Under the pieces are notes generated by a model. That model ran no database searches. It saw only the letters and a list, made by a program, of their open reading frames with translations, and had not been told where the DNA came from. DNA of 64,000 bases from Clostridium_AT radicumherbarum. Its GTDB lineage: Bacteria > Bacillota > Clostridia > Clostridiales > Clostridiaceae. This document shows, piece by piece, positions 54,589-62,898 of the stretch. The translations under genes and the position numbers were made by a program. Each line of letters opens with the position of its first letter. Position 1 is the first letter of the stretch. The stretch covers positions 558,001 to 622,000 of the forward strand of contig NZ_JBJHZY010000002.1 of the NCBI RefSeq assembly GCF_045310525.1, given 5' to 3'.

Positions 54589-55152
54589 TTAGCTACCATA
54601 AAAAATTCTACTGATATCATTTTTGTTACTATCTCTAAAAAAGATAACTGGATATACAATATCTTTATAGGTGTTTAAAAAATATGTTTCATCATGTATA
54701 TCAATGCTAATTAACCCACCGTTGTTTGTTTTTACCTCATAACTTGCCGCCTTCAAATCTCTATTATATCCATAAACCACATAAAATTGGTCATTATTTT
54801 CATTATTCATAAAGTGATCTATCATTCCATACAAGGAATTACTTTTTCCTTGAAATGCACCATAAGTTGGCTTATAATACAAGCCTCTCATTTTTTCTTC
54901 AAAACAATTTGCATATAATTCATCATCTTTATTTTTAGGAGTACTTAATACAATTGTATAATTTTTATTAAAATATGTGACTTTTAATTCTTTCTTTATA
55001 CTCATTTGCTTTCCAGCTACTTTTTCAACATACCTTTGAAAATTAGAATTAAAAACTATATCTCCTTTTAATATTCCTACATATAAAAAATAAGCAGCAA
55101 TAAGACCAATGAGTAAAGTAAGAGCAATTATATTTCTTCTAGTTATATTCAT
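54589..55152 (-). CDS. Hypothetical membrane-anchored protein
   Basis: About 187 residues from the ATG at 55152, chosen for GGAGGA 8 nt upstream (frame open to 55194). One N-terminal hydrophobic segment (about 6-25) is followed by an extracytoplasmic domain rich in Tyr and Asn. No family recognised. It stands alone between two repeat copies. Confidence 0.6.
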   Translation of the reverse strand: MNITRRNIIALTLLIGLIAAYFLYVGILKGDIVFNSNFQRYVEKVAGKQMSIKKELKVTYFNKNYTIVLSTPKNKDDELYANCFEEKMRGLYYKPTYGAFQGKSNSLYGMIDHFMNNENNDQFYVVYGYNRDLKAASYEVKTNNGGLISIDIHDETYFLNTYKDIVYPVIFFRDSNKNDISRIFYGS

Positions 55153-55343
55153 ATACTTTCCTCCATAACATATATGATTAATTATGGCTATCATTAAAAA
55201 TAAAACAATACCCGCTGGTAAGCTATTCTAAAAATTAATTAAGTAAAAATTATTCCTTTATAACATTATACAATAAAAAATTACAAATCCAAATATTAAC
55301 ATATGAAATAAGGAATATGCTCATTGTAATACATACCTTAGCA

Positions 55344-55392
55344 ATCAATCTGGACATGCTAATGTGGCACGAGAAATTTCCTCATGCCACAT
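55344..55392. repeat. Dispersed intergenic repeat, copy 3
   Basis: GGACATGCTAATGTGGCACGAGAAAT ... ATGCCACATTA; the ends GTGGCA and TGCCAC are inverted and can pair. It abuts the end of rfbC. Confidence 0.65.
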
Positions 55393-55399
55393 TATTTAC

Positions 55400-55939
55400 T
55401 CATAACATGCCTTTCCACTTTTTGTCCTTCTCTGATAGAATTATTTCACTGATATTACCTATAGGCCATTTAATGCCGATTTTTGGATCATTCCAGGCTA
55501 TTCCGTCTTCATCTTCAGGATGATAAAACTCAGTACACTTATAGCAAAACTCGGCAGTTTCTGATAGTACAAGAAACCCATGTGCAAAGCCTTCCGGTAT
55601 ATAGAACTCCTTTTTGTTCTCTTCACTTAATATAACTCCAACCCATTTTCCATAAGTTTCAGAGTCCTTTCTTAGGTCTACTGCCACGTCAAATACTTCT
55701 CCTTTTATAACTCTTACCAGCTTTCCTTGAGGATGATTTTTTTGAAAATGCAGCCCCCTAAGAACTCCCTTTGAGGAGCTTGATTGATTATCTTGCATAA
55801 ACACCATACCAAGCCCCGCTGCTTTAAAATCCTCATAATTGTAGGTTTCCAAAAAGTAACCTCTTTTGTCTTCGAAAACCTTAGGCTCTATTGTATAAAC
55901 ACCTTTTATAGAAGTTTCTAATATATTAAACTTATCCAT
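55400..55939 (-). CDS. rfbC: dTDP-4-dehydrorhamnose 3,5-epimerase
   Basis: 179 residues, the standard RmlC length. Motifs 'RGYFLETYNYEDF', 'VLRGLHFQK' and 'PEGFAHGFLVLSE' carry the catalytic His/Asp region. It epimerises dTDP-4-keto-6-deoxyglucose at C3 and C5. It is the last gene of the rfbA-rfbD-rfbB-rfbC operon, 3 nt after rfbB. Confidence 0.96.
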   Translation of the reverse strand: MDKFNILETSIKGVYTIEPKVFEDKRGYFLETYNYEDFKAAGLGMVFMQDNQSSSSKGVLRGLHFQKNHPQGKLVRVIKGEVFDVAVDLRKDSETYGKWVGVILSEENKKEFYIPEGFAHGFLVLSETAEFCYKCTEFYHPEDEDGIAWNDPKIGIKWPIGNISEIILSEKDKKWKGML

Positions 55940-55942
55940 TTT

Positions 55943-56998
55943 TTATTTTCCTTCATACATATTTTTATAATAATTTTGATAATCGCCGCTTGTTATATTA
56001 TCCATCCAAGCCTTGTTATCCAAGTACCATTTTATTGTCTTTTTAATTCCATCTTCGAAGGTGGTTTCAGGGAACCAGCCAAGTTCTTCTTTAATTTTAG
56101 TAGGATCTATACCATATCTTCTGTCATGGCCAAGTCTGTCCCCAACATACTGAATAAGGTTCTCAGATACCTCACTCTCTAAATTTTTATTAATATATTC
56201 AATGATTGTTTTTACTATATAAATATTGGTTCTTTCATTATGACCGCCTATATTGTAAACTTCTCCTAGCCTTCCTCTTCTAATTACCATATCAATTGCC
56301 TTGCAGTGATCTTCTACATATAGCCAGTCTCTTATATTTAATCCATCACCATAAACAGGAAGTGATTTTTTACCTAAACAATTATTTATTATTAATGGTA
56401 TTAATTTCTCTGGAAATTGAAACGGGCCATAATTATTTGAACACCTAGTAATATTTACAGGCATTTTATAGGTATCATAGTAGGCCTTTACCATAAGGTC
56501 AGCTCCTGTTTTGCTTGAAGAATATGGGCTGTGTGGATCAAGGGGTGTAGTTTCCATAAAATAACCTGTTTCTCCAAGAGAACCATATACTTCATCAGTA
56601 GAAACCTGAAGGAATTTCTTACCCTTTTTAAAGCTAGTTCCTTCCTGCCAATTATCCTTTGCAATATTTAGTAGATTTACTGTTCCAAGTACGTTAGTTT
56701 TCACAAATACCTCAGGCTCTTTTATACTCCTGTCCACATGTGATTCTGCTGCAAAATTAACTACATAGTCAATATCCCATTCTTTAAAGATATTGATTAT
56801 TGCCTCCTTGTCACAGATATCAGTTTCAAGGAAGCTGTAGTCAGGATTATTCTCCACAGCTTTTAAATTTTCTAAGTTTCCTGCATAAGTTAATTTGTCT
56901 ATATTAATGACTTTAATATCCTTGAATTTACTTAACATATAAATGATAAAATTTGATCCAATAAATCCCGCACCGCCAGTTACTAAATAAGTTTTCAT
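55943..56998 (-). CDS. rfbB: dTDP-glucose 4,6-dehydratase
   Basis: 351 residues. 'TGGAGFIGSNFIIYML' binds NAD; 'FAAESHVDRSI' and 'VSTDEVYGSLGETGYF' are RmlB signatures, and 'SPYSSSKTGADLMV' holds Y-x-x-x-K. It makes dTDP-4-keto-6-deoxyglucose from dTDP-glucose. Third in the rhamnose operon, 8 nt after rfbD. Confidence 0.97.
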   Translation of the reverse strand: MKTYLVTGGAGFIGSNFIIYMLSKFKDIKVINIDKLTYAGNLENLKAVENNPDYSFLETDICDKEAIINIFKEWDIDYVVNFAAESHVDRSIKEPEVFVKTNVLGTVNLLNIAKDNWQEGTSFKKGKKFLQVSTDEVYGSLGETGYFMETTPLDPHSPYSSSKTGADLMVKAYYDTYKMPVNITRCSNNYGPFQFPEKLIPLIINNCLGKKSLPVYGDGLNIRDWLYVEDHCKAIDMVIRRGRLGEVYNIGGHNERTNIYIVKTIIEYINKNLESEVSENLIQYVGDRLGHDRRYGIDPTKIKEELGWFPETTFEDGIKKTIKWYLDNKAWMDNITSGDYQNYYKNMYEGK

Positions 56999-57006
56999 AT
57001 TCCCAC

Positions 57007-57888
57007 CTATTTACTTAAATTATTTATAAACATTTTAAGAGCTTCCTGCCAAGGTCTCATTTCATCCCCAATTGTGCATCTAAGCATCATATTATCAAGT
57101 GAGGAGAAAGCTGGCCTCATAGCTATTTTCTTATATTCATCTGTAGTTACTGGCTTTACTGTACAGTCAAGCTTTGAATATTCTATAATTTTACATGCAA
57201 AATCATACCATGAACATTCTCCAGAACCTGTACAATGATATATACCATATTCTTCTGTAAGCGCTAACTTTAGTATGTGATAAGCTAAGTCTTCTGCATT
57301 TGTAGGATTTCCCCTTTGATCATTTACTACATTTAAGCTGCTGTTTGCATTTGCTGCTTTTAGTATGGTCTTTACGAAATTGTTTCCGCTTAAGCCGTAT
57401 AGCCATGCAGTTCTTACAATAAAATATTTTCTACACTGCTGCTGCACATATCTTTCACCTAAGAGCTTCGTTTTTCCATATACATTAATTGGATTTGCTA
57501 AATCATATTCTCTGTATGGTTTATCTCCTCTGCCTGCAAATATATAATCAGTGGATATGTGTACAAGCTTAGCCCCAATTTCTTCACAGGCCATTGCTAA
57601 ATTTCTAGGTCCTATTGCATTTGCTTTAAAGGCCACATCTTCGTTAGCTTCACAACCATCTACATTTGTATAAGCCGCACAGTTAATCACTAGGTTTGGT
57701 GCAAAATCCAATATTATCCTTCGTACATCATTTAAATCAGCTACGTCAAGCTCATCTAAATCAATGCCCTTTACTAAAGCATCATTGTATACTGTATTTA
57801 TTTTTCCAAGCTCCGATTCCTTAGCATTTATAATGTTTGTTATTTGAGTTCCTAGCTGACCTTTGCTTCCTGTAATTAATATTTTCAT
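57007..57888 (-). CDS. rfbD: dTDP-4-dehydrorhamnose reductase
   Basis: About 293 residues from the ATG at 57888 (open to 57897). 'ITGSKGQLGTQI' is the NADPH loop, 'NCAAYTNVDGCEAN' and 'STDYIFAG' are RmlD signatures, and 'VYGKTKLLGERYV' has Y-x-x-x-K. It makes dTDP-L-rhamnose. It lies 12 nt after rfbA. Confidence 0.96.
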   Translation of the reverse strand: MKILITGSKGQLGTQITNIINAKESELGKINTVYNDALVKGIDLDELDVADLNDVRRIILDFAPNLVINCAAYTNVDGCEANEDVAFKANAIGPRNLAMACEEIGAKLVHISTDYIFAGRGDKPYREYDLANPINVYGKTKLLGERYVQQQCRKYFIVRTAWLYGLSGNNFVKTILKAANANSSLNVVNDQRGNPTNAEDLAYHILKLALTEEYGIYHCTGSGECSWYDFACKIIEYSKLDCTVKPVTTDEYKKIAMRPAFSSLDNMMLRCTIGDEMRPWQEALKMFINNLSK

Positions 57889-57900
57889 ATCCATCACCCG

Positions 57901-58764
57901 CTATATAACAAGCTTCATTAAATACTTGCCATAATCTGTTTTCATTAAGGGTTCTGCCAATTTCTTAAGCTGCTCACTATCAATGAAACCTTCTCTATAG
58001 GCTATTTCCTCTATGCAGGACACGTATAGCCCTTGTCTTGTTTGAATTGCTTCTACAAAGTTTGCTGCATTTAAGAGTCCGCTGTAGGTTCCTGTATCCA
58101 GCCAAGCCATGCCTCTTCCAAATAGCTCTACCTTAAGTTTGCCTCTTTTTAAATATTCATTATTAACTTCTGTAATCTCTAATTCTCCACGGTCAGATGG
58201 TTTAAGCTTCTTTGAAATCTCAATTACATTATTGTCATAAAAATAAAGTCCTGGTACTGCATAGCTTGATTTTGGTTTTAATGGTTTTTCCTCAATTGAT
58301 AGGGCATTAAAAGCCTCATCAAATTCCACCACTCCAAATTCTGACGGATTACTTACATGGTAGCCAAAAATTGTAGCTCCATCTTTTCTTACAGCTGCAT
58401 TTTGAAGTCTCTCCGAAAAACCAAAGCCATAAAAAATATTGTCTCCTAGTACTAAACATACATTATCCTTTCCAATGAACTTTTCACCTATTATAAAGGC
58501 CTCTGCTAAGCCCTTAGGCTCATATTGAAGGGCATATTCTATGCTAAGTCCTATATGGCTTCCATCCCCAAGCAAGTCTTGAAATATTGAAACATCTCTT
58601 GGGGTGGATATTATTAAAATCTCTTTTATTTTTGCAAGCATCAAAACAGACAAGGGATAATATATCATTGGTTTATCGTAAATTGGCAGTATCTGCTTTG
58701 ACACTGATTTTGTTATTGGGTAAAGACGTGTACCTGAGCCACCTGCTAAAATAATTCCTTTCAC
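57901..58764 (-). CDS. rfbA: Glucose-1-phosphate thymidylyltransferase
   Basis: About 287 residues from a GTG at 58764, with a GAGAG ribosome site; the frame is open to 58863 but the extension is unlike the family. Motifs 'GGSGTRLYPITKSVSKQILP', 'YDKPMIYYPLS', 'LGDNIFYG' and 'AWLDTGTYSGLL' are all RmlA. It joins glucose-1-P to dTTP. First gene of the rhamnose operon; a degenerate copy of part of it lies at 59647-59738. Confidence 0.96.
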   Translation of the reverse strand: MKGIILAGGSGTRLYPITKSVSKQILPIYDKPMIYYPLSVLMLAKIKEILIISTPRDVSIFQDLLGDGSHIGLSIEYALQYEPKGLAEAFIIGEKFIGKDNVCLVLGDNIFYGFGFSERLQNAAVRKDGATIFGYHVSNPSEFGVVEFDEAFNALSIEEKPLKPKSSYAVPGLYFYDNNVIEISKKLKPSDRGELEITEVNNEYLKRGKLKVELFGRGMAWLDTGTYSGLLNAANFVEAIQTRQGLYVSCIEEIAYREGFIDSEQLKKLAEPLMKTDYGKYLMKLVI

Positions 58765-58927
58765 TTGTAGCACTCTCTCTTTCAAATAAAATCTTTTTAT
58801 TCGATATAATATATGCTTAATAACTAAAATGTTATTAGTATTTTTTATAAGAAAGCATAACAATACTGACTAACAATTAAACACACTACTTTAGTCAAAG
58901 TGAAATATAAGTAAATAATCTGCTGCT

Positions 58928-58962
58928 AACAAAAAAACACGCTTTAATGCGTGTTTTTTGTT
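58928..58962 (-). terminator. Terminator of the RimJ-type GNAT gene
   Basis: AACAAAAAAACACGC / GCGTGTTTTTTGTT, near-perfect stem with a 4-nt loop. It lies between the 59001 stop and rfbA. Confidence 0.82.
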
Positions 58963-58969
58963 AATTTGT

Positions 58970-59000
58970 AGTGGCATGGGGACGTTTCTCGTGCCACATA
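58970..59000. repeat. Dispersed intergenic repeat, copy 4
   Basis: GTGGCATGGGGACGTTTCTCGTGCCAC: inverted ends GTGGCA / TGCCAC around GGGGACGTTTCT. This is the cleanest copy. It lies directly after the GNAT stop. Confidence 0.7.
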
Positions 59001-59543
59001 TTAGATATTATCAGAAATGATAGCAAATGTCTGATGGTCTTCCCATTGACCATTAATCTTTACACCCTTTTGTTCTATCCCTTCCCTATGAAAACCTGCC
59101 TTTTCTAATACTCGCATAGAACCTACATTGCTTAACATAACACCTGCATCGATGCGGTGTAGTTTTAATTCATTAAACGCAAATTCAACTGCTAAAGAGA
59201 CTGCTTCTGTTGTATACCCCTTACCATTATATTGCTTGTCCAACGAATAACCAATTAAGCACCTTTGGAGTGCACCTCGAGCTATATTAAACAGATCCAC
59301 ATCACCAATCAATTTCCCGTTATCCTTTAAATAAATACCAAAGCTATAACTTTTGTCTTCTTCCCTATGCTTTATTGAGTTAGTAATATATTTGCGTTTT
59401 GAATCAAGTGTATAGTAGTCGTCAGCATAAGTCGGGGAATATTTCTGAAATAGCTCACTATTTCTTACATGCAAATCAAGTAAAGCTTCTGCATCTGAAT
59501 TCTCAAAAAAGCGAATATAAATTTTATTTCCTGTAAGATCCAT
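59001..59543 (-). CDS. RimJ/RimL-type GNAT acetyltransferase
   Basis: About 180 residues from the ATG at 59543 (GGAGGG 9 nt upstream; open to 59573). 'KIYIRFFENSDAEALLDLHV' and the acetyl-CoA loop 'IGYSLDKQYNGKGYTTEAVS' match the family, and 'RVLEKAGFHREG' is its C-terminal signature. It probably acetylates a protein N-terminus or small amine. Confidence 0.88.
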   Translation of the reverse strand: MDLTGNKIYIRFFENSDAEALLDLHVRNSELFQKYSPTYADDYYTLDSKRKYITNSIKHREEDKSYSFGIYLKDNGKLIGDVDLFNIARGALQRCLIGYSLDKQYNGKGYTTEAVSLAVEFAFNELKLHRIDAGVMLSNVGSMRVLEKAGFHREGIEQKGVKINGQWEDHQTFAIISDNI

Positions 59544-59646
59544 ATTAATATACCCTCCATTATACAAATCCATTATAAATTTATTGATGAGTGATTAACT
59601 AATATCTATATATATTATACTATTAGTTACTTTTCCCTAACAACTA

Positions 59647-59738
59647 TACCTTAAGATTGCCTCCTTTTAAATATTCATTGTTTGTTGAAATGATCTCAAT
59701 TTCCCTGCAAGCAGGCGGTTTAAGATTCTTTGAAATTT
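59647..59738 (-). pseudogene. Duplicated internal fragment of rfbA (about 30 codons)
   Basis: The minus strand encodes Q-I-S-K-N-L-K-P-P-A-C-R-E-I-E then I-I-S-T-N-N-E-Y-L-K-G-G-N-L-K-V, aligning with RfbA 'EISKKLKPSDRGELEITEVN' and 'NEYLKRGKLKV' without frame change and then a TAG stop. It corresponds to the intact gene at about 58131-58222. It has neither ends nor start, so it is a relic of an older or partial rfbA copy. It lies within the otherwise featureless gap 59544-59885. Confidence 0.85.
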
Positions 59739-59885
59739 GTAAATTTGATATTTAAAGATTAATATGTGTTATAATTATCTAAGTTAGTCTTTTTTTGACT
59801 TTATTTAAAGATACAGATAATAATTTATTATTTGTATTATAAAATTAAAATTGATTTTTTATGAGTTAGTTTAAGGGGGATGAAG

Positions 59886-60662
59886 ATGGAAGAAAATAAT
59901 TTATATTTTTTAAAACCTTGGTTGAAAATTTTGGTTAAAGTATTAGCTACCCTATGTATGCTTACATTTGTTATTATTTATAAAAAAAATGCAGATGGCA
60001 ATATTCTAGATATTATCTTAATAATCGTTGCTATTATACTAGCTGTATATGTATATATTTATTTCATTCTCAATAAAAATAAAAAATACATATATAAGGG
60101 ATTCCAAACTGAAACTTCTAGAGAACTATTAAATTATTACGATAACATTTTTAGTAAAACAAATACAAAAATTAGTGATAATGACGCTGTGTTAGTATCC
60201 TGTAAATGTTTAATATGTTGCTTTTATGGCGAGTTTGATAAAGTTAAGCAAATGTTAAATGAGATAAATTGGAATGCTAGAAATCCATACGTCCAATCTC
60301 AAGAGCTGTTGGTTAAAGCAACAGTTTGTTATCTAGAATCAGAAAACTATGAAGAGGGTCTAAGATTATCAAGGTTAAATGAAAAGTTAGGAAATATATC
60401 AATTCCGATTCCTGGCAAAAAAATAGAACAAAGCATTTCTAAAACATATATAATAATTGGCGAATTATTAAATGGTAATTTAGACAATAATTTAATTGAG
60501 TCTTTGGAAGCCTATTACAAGAAATCTCAAATACCTCATAAACTTTTAATTGCTTCTTGTCTTGCAAAAGTATATTTAAAAATGAACATGACTGAAAAAG
60601 CCGAAGATAAAATTCTATACTGTAAACAAGTTGCACCATATTGCAAAATCTTATTTAATTAA
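59886..60662 (+). CDS. Hypothetical two-helix membrane protein with helical cytoplasmic domain
   Basis: About 258 residues. GGGGG overlaps the ATG at 59880, so the ATG at 59886 is the better start. Two hydrophobic helices (about 12-33 and 38-60) are followed by a ~190-residue helical domain that looks TPR-like ('ALVKATVCYLESENYEEGLR'-style repeats). No family recognised. It is the only plus-strand gene between two gene fragments, so it may be a newcomer in this spot. Confidence 0.65.
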   Translation: MEENNLYFLKPWLKILVKVLATLCMLTFVIIYKKNADGNILDIILIIVAIILAVYVYIYFILNKNKKYIYKGFQTETSRELLNYYDNIFSKTNTKISDNDAVLVSCKCLICCFYGEFDKVKQMLNEINWNARNPYVQSQELLVKATVCYLESENYEEGLRLSRLNEKLGNISIPIPGKKIEQSISKTYIIIGELLNGNLDNNLIESLEAYYKKSQIPHKLLIASCLAKVYLKMNMTEKAEDKILYCKQVAPYCKILFN

Positions 60663-60671
60663 ACAATAATG

Positions 60672-60709
60672 ATTGTAAGTGATATTTTAGCTTAAAAGTC
60701 ACTTACAAT
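60672..60709 (+). terminator. Terminator after the 59886 gene
   Basis: Stem ATTGTAAGTGA / TCACTTACAAT with a long loop and ATAAATTTTTC after it; it overlaps the end of the HAD fragment. Confidence 0.55.
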
Positions 60710-60812
60710 ATAAATTTTTCTATGGCTTTTGCCACTCCATCATTATCATTGTCTGAAGTTATATATTGAGCTTCTTCTTTGACTTCCTTTATAGCGTTTT
60801 CAAAATTAATAA
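60704..60812 (-). pseudogene. C-terminal fragment of a Cof-type HAD phosphatase
   Basis: The minus strand encodes 'ENAIKEVKEEAQYITSD' and then 'NDNDGVAKAIEKFIL' with stop, nearly identical to the end of the intact HAD protein at 62899 ('GNAIEEVKAAAQYITSD', 'NDDDGVAKAIEKFIL'). Sequence before it diverges abruptly. It is a truncated duplicate with no start. Confidence 0.9.
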
Positions 60813-60906
60813 TATCCTTATTTTTTAAAATTATTTTGTGATAATAAACCTATTACTCCTGAAAGTATAAACAAAACTATTCTTCATAATAAATCCACCT
60901 TTATTA

Positions 60907-61365
60907 TCAGTTAACCGGTAATATTAACTCCAATACCCTCTTTTCAATATTTATATTGGGATTGTTTTTGCACCTCTCAATAATAAGTCTAATCAATATT
61001 TCATAATCCTTTATAAGATACCTAATACCTATTGTTCTAAGTGGTCTATAGACTGCCATATCTTCAGATGTTAATAGCCATACTGTGATTTGGAAATCCT
61101 CCATGCCTTTTTCAAATATAACAGCTTTTATATCTTTCCAAAATATAACTCTTGTCCTAAAAGATTGCTTATAAATTAATCTATCTTCTTCAACAATTAT
61201 TTTTGTATTAATTGAATCAATTATAACCAGTATACCAAATATATAAGAAGAAATAACAAATAACCATGACCATATTGTACTATAAAGTAAACTTACTAAT
61301 GCTAATCCTGCAAACATTATTAAAACATATTTATATGTTCTAAATGATAATTTAAAAGTTTTCAT
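60907..61365 (-). CDS. Hypothetical membrane protein with PH-like domain
   Basis: About 152 residues from the ATG at 61365, with AAGGAG just upstream (open to 61413). Two hydrophobic helices (about 12-55) are followed by a small beta-rich domain ('IIVEEDRLIYKQSFRTRVIF' then 'WKDIKAVIFEK') like bacterial PH/YdbT-type domains. It starts 36 nt after the frameshifted peptide deformylase stop. Function unknown. Confidence 0.6.
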   Translation of the reverse strand: MKTFKLSFRTYKYVLIMFAGLALVSLLYSTIWSWLFVISSYIFGILVIIDSINTKIIVEEDRLIYKQSFRTRVIFWKDIKAVIFEKGMEDFQITVWLLTSEDMAVYRPLRTIGIRYLIKDYEILIRLIIERCKNNPNINIEKRVLELILPVN

Positions 61366-61400
61366 ATGCGCTCCTTGTACCTTGCAATTACATAATTTCC

Positions 61401-61908
61401 TTATAAAAAGCACTCTGACTTATCTTTATTTATTCTGAATGACTTGCAATCAATTGCTCTTTGAACAGCTAATATGCCATCAAGATGATCATACTCATGT
61501 TGTATTAACTCTGATAAATCACCAGTAACCTCTAAAACGCAATCCTTCCACTCCAATTCTTTGTAATAAATTTTGCACATCTTATGCCTATATAATCTAA
61601 CTTCTACCCCGGGAAAACTCATACAATCATCCCACATTTCAAATTCTTCATCATCAAAAAACTTAAGTATTGGATTGATTAAAATTATTGAGCTGTCATT
61701 AAAATTGATATATATTATTCTAAATGGTTCATTGATTTGAGTTGCAGCTATTGCCCTTCCAAATCCGTATTTTTTTCTGAAAGCCATCATTGTATCATGT
61801 AAATCAGTAACTAATTTGTTTAGCTTAATCAATTTCTTCTTTTAATATTTCTTTACAGGTTTTATACAAACTTCCATTTCCTAATAAGAGTATTTCTCTT
61901 AAAGCCAT
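61401..61908 (-). pseudogene. Peptide deformylase, frameshifted
   Basis: A start at 61908 (GGAGC upstream) gives 'MALREILLLGNGSLYKTCKE' and 'ILKEEID' then a stop at 61825, while the remaining sequence continues one frame over from about 61832: 'KLNKLVTDLHDTMM', 'GFGRAIAATQI' (motif 1), 'DDCMSFPGVEV' (motif 2 Cys) and 'QHEYDHLDGIL' (HExxH-type zinc motif 3). Removing one T in GATTAAG would join them as ...E-E-I-D-K-L-N..., the family's usual spacing. The protein removes formyl from nascent N-termini. All catalytic residues are intact, so this is a single-base lesion, a sequencing error or a young pseudogene; clostridia usually have another def. Confidence 0.85.
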
Positions 61909-62003
61909 TTTTTTTGCTCCTTAGTTTTATTATATTGTAACTATCAGTCTTTTTTAATCTTTCTTTAATCTTACAAAAACCAATATTACTATTACGAAAA
62001 AAA

Positions 62004-62576
62004 TCATAAAAATATAGGGATAAATGCTTTTAATACCCATAATAATAATGGAATCTTATATATTATATTCTGTGTTCCATCTGGAGTAATTTTTATTACT
62101 TTTGTATATCCCAAAACATTACTTAGCTCATATTTATTTCCTTTCGAATCTGTTTTTATTTTATCAGCCATTTTATATTCATAATAAGCTTTATTATCAT
62201 AATCCTCTTTCTCTTGTGTTATATAACCTTCCTTATTATAAACTATTATCTTATCTTCCCTAACAAGAGCAACATTTAAATTGTCATTACTGTCTATTTT
62301 CATTTCAAAAACTCCATAAGTTTTAACTCTAATGCTATTATTAAAGACTCCTGAAGCATTGTAAATGTTTATTTCTCCAGCCAAACCTATGTAAATATTC
62401 CCTTTGGAGTCTACTTCTAAGCCTTTAGGAATAAATGGCATAATCTGTTTATTTGTCTTGTAACTTTCATTATTTATCAGTTGTTCCGCTTTAACATTAC
62501 TAATACTTATGTTGAAAAATATTATTACCACAATAAGTGATGATAGCCTTTTAATTACTGAATTAATAAATTTCAT
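62004..62576 (-). CDS. Exported NHL/beta-propeller-like protein, possibly frameshifted at its C-terminus
   Basis: 190 residues with a signal peptide (about 1-30) and NHL-style blades ('PKGLEVDSKGNIYIGLAGEI', 'VFEMKIDSNDNLNVALVRED', 'KIKTDSKGNKYELSNVLG'). Only about three blades are present, fewer than a full propeller. The frame ends at 62004, but one reading frame over the DNA continues to 61954 as a hydrophobic helix with a basic tail (I-Y-P-Y-I-F-M-I-F-F-V-I-V then 'RLKKD'), which is what a C-terminal membrane anchor looks like. A base change near 62036 may therefore have altered the end. Role unknown. Confidence 0.6.
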   Translation of the reverse strand: MKFINSVIKRLSSLIVVIIFFNISISNVKAEQLINNESYKTNKQIMPFIPKGLEVDSKGNIYIGLAGEINIYNASGVFNNSIRVKTYGVFEMKIDSNDNLNVALVREDKIIVYNKEGYITQEKEDYDNKAYYEYKMADKIKTDSKGNKYELSNVLGYTKVIKITPDGTQNIIYKIPLLLWVLKAFIPIFL

Positions 62577-62666
62577 TTATCCGCTCACCTTCTTTATTCA
62601 AAGCTGTTTTTATAGTTGAATATTAAAGAGTTTGTCTATCTTGTGAAAAAAACAGCCTTACAAAAA

Positions 62667-62690
62667 AGAGACCTCTGTTTTGAAGTCTCT
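62667..62690 (-). terminator. Probable terminator on the minus strand
   Basis: AGAGAC / GTCTCT stem with TTTTTTGT after it on the minus strand. It lies about 210 nt past the HAD stop. Confidence 0.5.
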
Positions 62691-62849
62691 AACATTGCGC
62701 ATTAATCCTAATTTCATAACCATATAAAAGCATTTTCTTAAATTAAACTAATGCCTTTAGTTGCAGAAATTTTAAAGTAATTCTTCATAACTATATTATA
62801 TCATATAAAAATCGGAAATTATATGCATGCATTTTTATTTATTATTAAC

Positions 62850-62893
62850 GATGGACATGCTAATGATTCACAAGAACCATTCCATGCCACACA
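62850..62893. repeat. Dispersed intergenic repeat, copy 5
   Basis: GGACATGCTAATGATTCACAAGAACC ... ATGCCACACAGG; same GGACATGCTAATG opening as copy 3, more diverged inside. Confidence 0.6.
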
Positions 62894-62898
62894 GGTGC

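Noticed and set aside
60840..60900. Small hydrophobic peptide gene between the HAD fragment and the PH-like gene
   Set aside because: The hydrophobic frame has a stop just before it and no start codon; the framed version with a ribosome site is only 16 codons with no hydrophobic pattern.
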